The notes under the pieces: model-generated | Told to the model about the DNA's origin: nothing | The model's database searches: none | What the model saw: only the letters and a program-made list of their open reading frames with translations | DNA from: JABAAW01 sp965216605 | Lineage (GTDB): Bacteria; Pseudomonadota; Alphaproteobacteria; JABAAW01 | Length of the DNA: 64,000 bases | Assembly (NCBI GenBank): GCA_965216605.1 | Contig: CBDCGG010000002.1 | Span: 62,001 to 126,000, forward strand | Reading direction: 5' to 3' | Program-made: the position numbers and the translations under genes | Part shown: positions 61,445 through 64,000 of the stretch, piece after piece | How the letters are laid out: each line of letters opens with the position of its first letter | Position numbering within the stretch: the first letter of the stretch is position 1

Positions 61445-62470
61445 GTGGACAAAAAGGCAGACGACCAAAACAGTACAGACGCGACAATCGAGGCAGATCT
61501 CGACTGCGCACGCCAAGCCGTAGCAACGCAAGGAAGAGCATTAGCGCAACTCTTACCTCTGTTCGATGCCGACAAGGCGCAGGGACAAGTTTTTTCGCAC
61601 GTGCTAGACGAACTGGCAAGGCTGCAGGGGCGGCTGATCGTAACAGGCATGGGCAAGAGCGGACATATCGCACGCAAGCTCGCGGCAACCTTTTCCTCGA
61701 CAGGCACGCCCGCCTACTTCGTGCACCCCGCAGAGGCAAGCCACGGCGACTTGGGAATGATCATGCGCAACGATGCCGTTTTGGCTCTCTCCAGCTCAGG
61801 CGAGACAGAAGAGTTGGGCAACTTGATCGCCTACACGCGTCGGCACAAAATTCTTCTCATCGCGCTCACCTCGCAAGCTGATAGCTCGCTGGCGCGCGAT
61901 GCGGATCATGTTCTCGTGCTGCCGCGTGTTGCGGAAGCTTGTCCGTTGGGCTTGGCACCGACAAGTTCGACGACGCTGTCGTTGGTCTATGGCGATACCT
62001 TGGCGGTAGCGTTGCTGTCTCGTCGGCACTTCACGGCGCAACATTTTCATCGCTTCCACCCCGGCGGCAAGCTGGGGCGGGCTTTGCTTTGCGTGGGGGA
62101 GCTGATGCACAAAGGCGACGCCTTGCCGATAATTGCACGAGGTGCCCGCATACGCGAGGCACTTTTGCAATCGAACAGCAAGCGTCTGGGGTCGGCAATC
62201 GTCTGCAACGAAGACGGCACGCTCGGCGGCATCGTTACCGACGGCGACTTGCGACGCTGGCTCATGCAAGACGAAAAGCCATCGTTCGATACTCCCGTAG
62301 AAAAGGTCATGACACCGAGCCCCCAGACTATCTTTGAACACGCATCGATCGCCGAAAGCCTCGATACGATGAACACACGCAACATTACAGCATTAGTGGT
62401 CGTAGACGACGAACGACGGGTCGTCGGGCTTTTGCACTTGCAAGACTGCCTGCGAGCGGGACAGGCGTGA
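61445..62470 (+). CDS. kdsD: arabinose-5-phosphate isomerase
   Basis: About 341 residues. The SIS sugar isomerase domain has GMGKSGHIARKLAATFSSTG and HPAEASHGDLGM, with SSSGETEELGNL and the catalytic-region LAPTSSTTLSLVYGD. Two C-terminal CBS motifs follow (LGGIVTDGDLRRWL and VVGLLHLQDCLRAG). It converts ribulose-5-phosphate to arabinose-5-phosphate for KDO, the inner-core sugar of LPS. Start is uncertain: GTG at 61445 is the first plausible codon after petC, and it lacks a clear ribosome site. The stop overlaps the next gene (GTGA). Confidence 0.92.
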   Translation: MDKKADDQNSTDATIEADLDCARQAVATQGRALAQLLPLFDADKAQGQVFSHVLDELARLQGRLIVTGMGKSGHIARKLAATFSSTGTPAYFVHPAEASHGDLGMIMRNDAVLALSSSGETEELGNLIAYTRRHKILLIALTSQADSSLARDADHVLVLPRVAEACPLGLAPTSSTTLSLVYGDTLAVALLSRRHFTAQHFHRFHPGGKLGRALLCVGELMHKGDALPIIARGARIREALLQSNSKRLGSAIVCNEDGTLGGIVTDGDLRRWLMQDEKPSFDTPVEKVMTPSPQTIFEHASIAESLDTMNTRNITALVVVDDERRVVGLLHLQDCLRAGQA

Positions 62471-63816
62471 AGCCTCGTCGCCATGCTGTCGCCTTGACGG
62501 TACAAGCGGCAGCGAGAAAGCTGTTGTCGCACTTGTTGTTGCGTTTGCAGGCTTGGAGAAAAAATTCGTCGTGGCAGAGCCGCTACACGCGAGCGCAGCA
62601 CGGGCAGGGTTCGCGCGTAGCGTCGCGACTGGCGGTCGATCTCGGCTTGTTGGGGGGGGTAGTTTTGATCCCTTTGACAATCTTTTTTTGGAGCAAAGAC
62701 AGCGAACAACAGCAGCTCGCGCGCTTGGCGTCTGACCCCACACGCTATGTCGAGGGATGGCAGATGGCACAAACGCGCAGCCGTGTCTTTTTCAACACTC
62801 CCGCGCTAGTAATGCAAACAAATCCTCATGCCTTTTTCGACACCCCCTCTCCAGCAGCGCAAGAGCTTGCTGTTCAGCCTTCTTCACACGGAGCAGCGCA
62901 TCTTTGGGAGATCCGCTGCGATCGACTCTACGAGACGCTGTCCTCGCGCCGTCCGCAATCGGAACAAGATGAGCTGGCAATACCGACAAGGCACTTGCAG
63001 TGTCGAGGAAGAGCGAAAGTACACATCAATGATATGACCTTGACGACAAAAAGACTCTCTTACGAAAAAAAAACGCAAGGCTATCGTCTGACAACCGACC
63101 GTCCTGTTCTCGTGCGAGAGGGGTCAAACAGACTCTCTTCGCTCGGCGGCGGCATCGTCGCAGACGACGGCGAAATGATACTGTTTCGAGACATCTTGTT
63201 CCAAGCACCAGGATTGCAGATCAACGCACAGGGAGAATTTCAAGGCATCAATTTATTAGACAAAAATTTTTCCAAAAAAGAATCGCCCTACAAAAATATC
63301 CGCCGCGTTCTCATCTTCAAGCGCGATATCACCTTTTCCTTTCAAGCTCTCTCGAAACGCTACCACGGCATGGCGCAACTGGCGAAGTTGCTCCCTTGTC
63401 CTGAGAAGCCGAAAATCGAGTGTCTTGTCTTCGGCAGCGATGCCATCAGTCGTATCGTGCTGATGGGATCGGTCGTCGTCTCGGAAATGGGACTCGACGC
63501 AGAAACGCTGTGGACTTTACAAGCCAAGCGTGTCATGGTACATACTGAGAAAGTGTACTACCTCGGTGGCAAAAAGGATGGGAAATACGGAAATGTGCGT
63601 ATCGTCCTTGCCGATGGCACGCAGCTTATAGGGCATCGCGGCAATCACAACCTCTCCAATAACAGCGGGTTGCTGTGTGGCAAGGTCGAGGTTCAAAGCG
63701 GCGAAGGCGTACTGACTGGATCTTGCCTGCGCTACAATTTGACCGAGAAACGCTACACTCTGGAATCCTCGGCAAGCGAACGAGAGCTTATGCCGCGCGA
63801 CTATTTTCGGCGGTAA
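62467..63816 (+). CDS. LptC-LptA fusion, LPS export periplasmic bridge
   Basis: A 449-residue protein occupying the place normally taken by separate lptC and lptA between kdsD and lptB. The N-terminus is basic, then one membrane helix (about 56-75). A periplasmic region with LptC-like beta segments follows (NDMTLTTKRLSYEKKTQGY, ILFQAPGLQINAQGEF). The C-terminal part reads as LptA/OstA: SRIVLMGSVVVSEM, NVRIVLADGTQLIGHRG, LCGKVEVQSGEGVLTGS and YTLESSA. LptC tethers and LptA bridges LPS from the inner-membrane LptBFG pump to LptDE. Length is about the sum of both. GTG start overlaps kdsD by 4 nt. Confidence 0.75.
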   Translation: MKPRRHAVALTVQAAARKLLSHLLLRLQAWRKNSSWQSRYTRAQHGQGSRVASRLAVDLGLLGGVVLIPLTIFFWSKDSEQQQLARLASDPTRYVEGWQMAQTRSRVFFNTPALVMQTNPHAFFDTPSPAAQELAVQPSSHGAAHLWEIRCDRLYETLSSRRPQSEQDELAIPTRHLQCRGRAKVHINDMTLTTKRLSYEKKTQGYRLTTDRPVLVREGSNRLSSLGGGIVADDGEMILFRDILFQAPGLQINAQGEFQGINLLDKNFSKKESPYKNIRRVLIFKRDITFSFQALSKRYHGMAQLAKLLPCPEKPKIECLVFGSDAISRIVLMGSVVVSEMGLDAETLWTLQAKRVMVHTEKVYYLGGKKDGKYGNVRIVLADGTQLIGHRGNHNLSNNSGLLCGKVEVQSGEGVLTGSCLRYNLTEKRYTLESSASERELMPRDYFRR

Positions 63817-63826
63817 GAATTTCGTT

Positions 63827-64000
63827 ATGCCTTCCTCTTCTGTAGCAACACCCCGCGATGCTTTACCCGCAGGATTGCTGGAGGCGCGCGAGGTAGGGAA
63901 GTCTTACGGCGAGTTGAATGTCTTGCGCGATCTGTCCTTGAGCGTGGCAACGGGCGAAAGCGTGGGGCTGATCGGTCCGAACGGCGCAGGCAAGACAACC
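63827..64000 (+). CDS. lptB: LPS export ABC transporter ATP-binding protein, 5' part
   Basis: 58 codons are present before the window ends. LEAREVGKSYGELNVLRDLS opens an ABC ATPase domain, and Walker A is GPNGAGKTT at the very edge. Position directly after lptC/lptA identifies it as LptB, the motor of LPS extraction from the inner membrane. Confidence 0.9.
   Translation, partial: MPSSSVATPRDALPAGLLEAREVGKSYGELNVLRDLSLSVATGESVGLIGPNGAGKTT

Overview
The window reads as a chromosomal segment of an alphaproteobacterium. Supporting gene orders are yqeY-dnaG-rpoD divergent from carA, lspA followed by a BamF-like (DUF3035) lipoprotein, pyrB-pyrC-plsY with a metal-ligand-less dihydroorotase, dsbB/yqaA/coq7 together, and a virulence-factor/methyl-H4folate:corrinoid methyltransferase/RACo-like/metF operon. 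The cell is inferred to be Gram-negative and respiring: it has ubiquinone hydroxylase Coq7, a complete cytochrome bc1 operon, a NAD-linked formate dehydrogenase flavoprotein subunit, LPS transport genes and an O-antigen ligase. I cannot name a genus.

Layout. 1-3480 (minus): coq7 (cut by the left edge), dsbB, yqaA, MFS transporter. 3697-11450 (plus): ileS-lspA-bamF, then pyruvate carboxylase. 11464-14409: AT-rich single-chain restriction-modification enzyme. 14497-17491 (minus): pgk-inositol-phosphatase-SDR, overlapping by 4 nt at each junction. 17631-19775: tRNA-Ser(GCT), an AT-rich two-gene OLD-like ATPase plus TOPRIM (DUF4276) module, and a CAT-anticodon tRNA, packed within a few bases of each other. 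19786-24440 (minus): rpoD, dnaG, yqeY. 24612-27220 (plus): carA and an O-antigen ligase. 27619-29636 (minus): groES-groEL with a heat-shock-type promoter and a terminator. 29781-33673: tsaB, then convergent pyrB (frameshifted)-pyrC-like-plsY. 33943-35163: polyprenyl diphosphate synthase. 35376-39744 (plus): corrinoid/folate one-carbon operon. 39971-42381: bioY and a TolC-like lipoprotein. 42415-52278 (minus): RTX locus with a 1,896-residue protein, a 597-residue paralogue and a decayed third copy. 52571-56344 (minus): AmpG-like permease and a TdeIII-type restriction-modification pair. 56365-58197: fused NuoE-NuoF formate dehydrogenase subunit. 58721-64000 (plus): petABC, kdsD, a fused lptC-lptA, and lptB (cut by the right edge).

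How the parts may work together. The RTX proteins share a C-terminal domain of about 110 residues that probably carries the type I secretion signal, and the TolC-like lipoprotein next door could be part of their exporter. A 17-base poly-C tract lies 41 nt before the start codon of the middle RTX gene, which suggests phase-variable expression. Three AT-rich modules (type IIG enzyme, ATPase/TOPRIM pair, TdeIII pair) look like acquired defence genes. BioY would supply biotin for pyruvate carboxylase.

Genome style. Intergenic spaces hold related hairpin-rich repeats, including one about 218 bp element with 45 bp inverted ends and TA borders. Many genes carry in-frame 9-15 bp tandem repeats, and several contain G runs of 9-10. 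Replication slippage therefore looks like an active mutational force here. All functions are read from sequence motifs and recalled family features; no database search was run.
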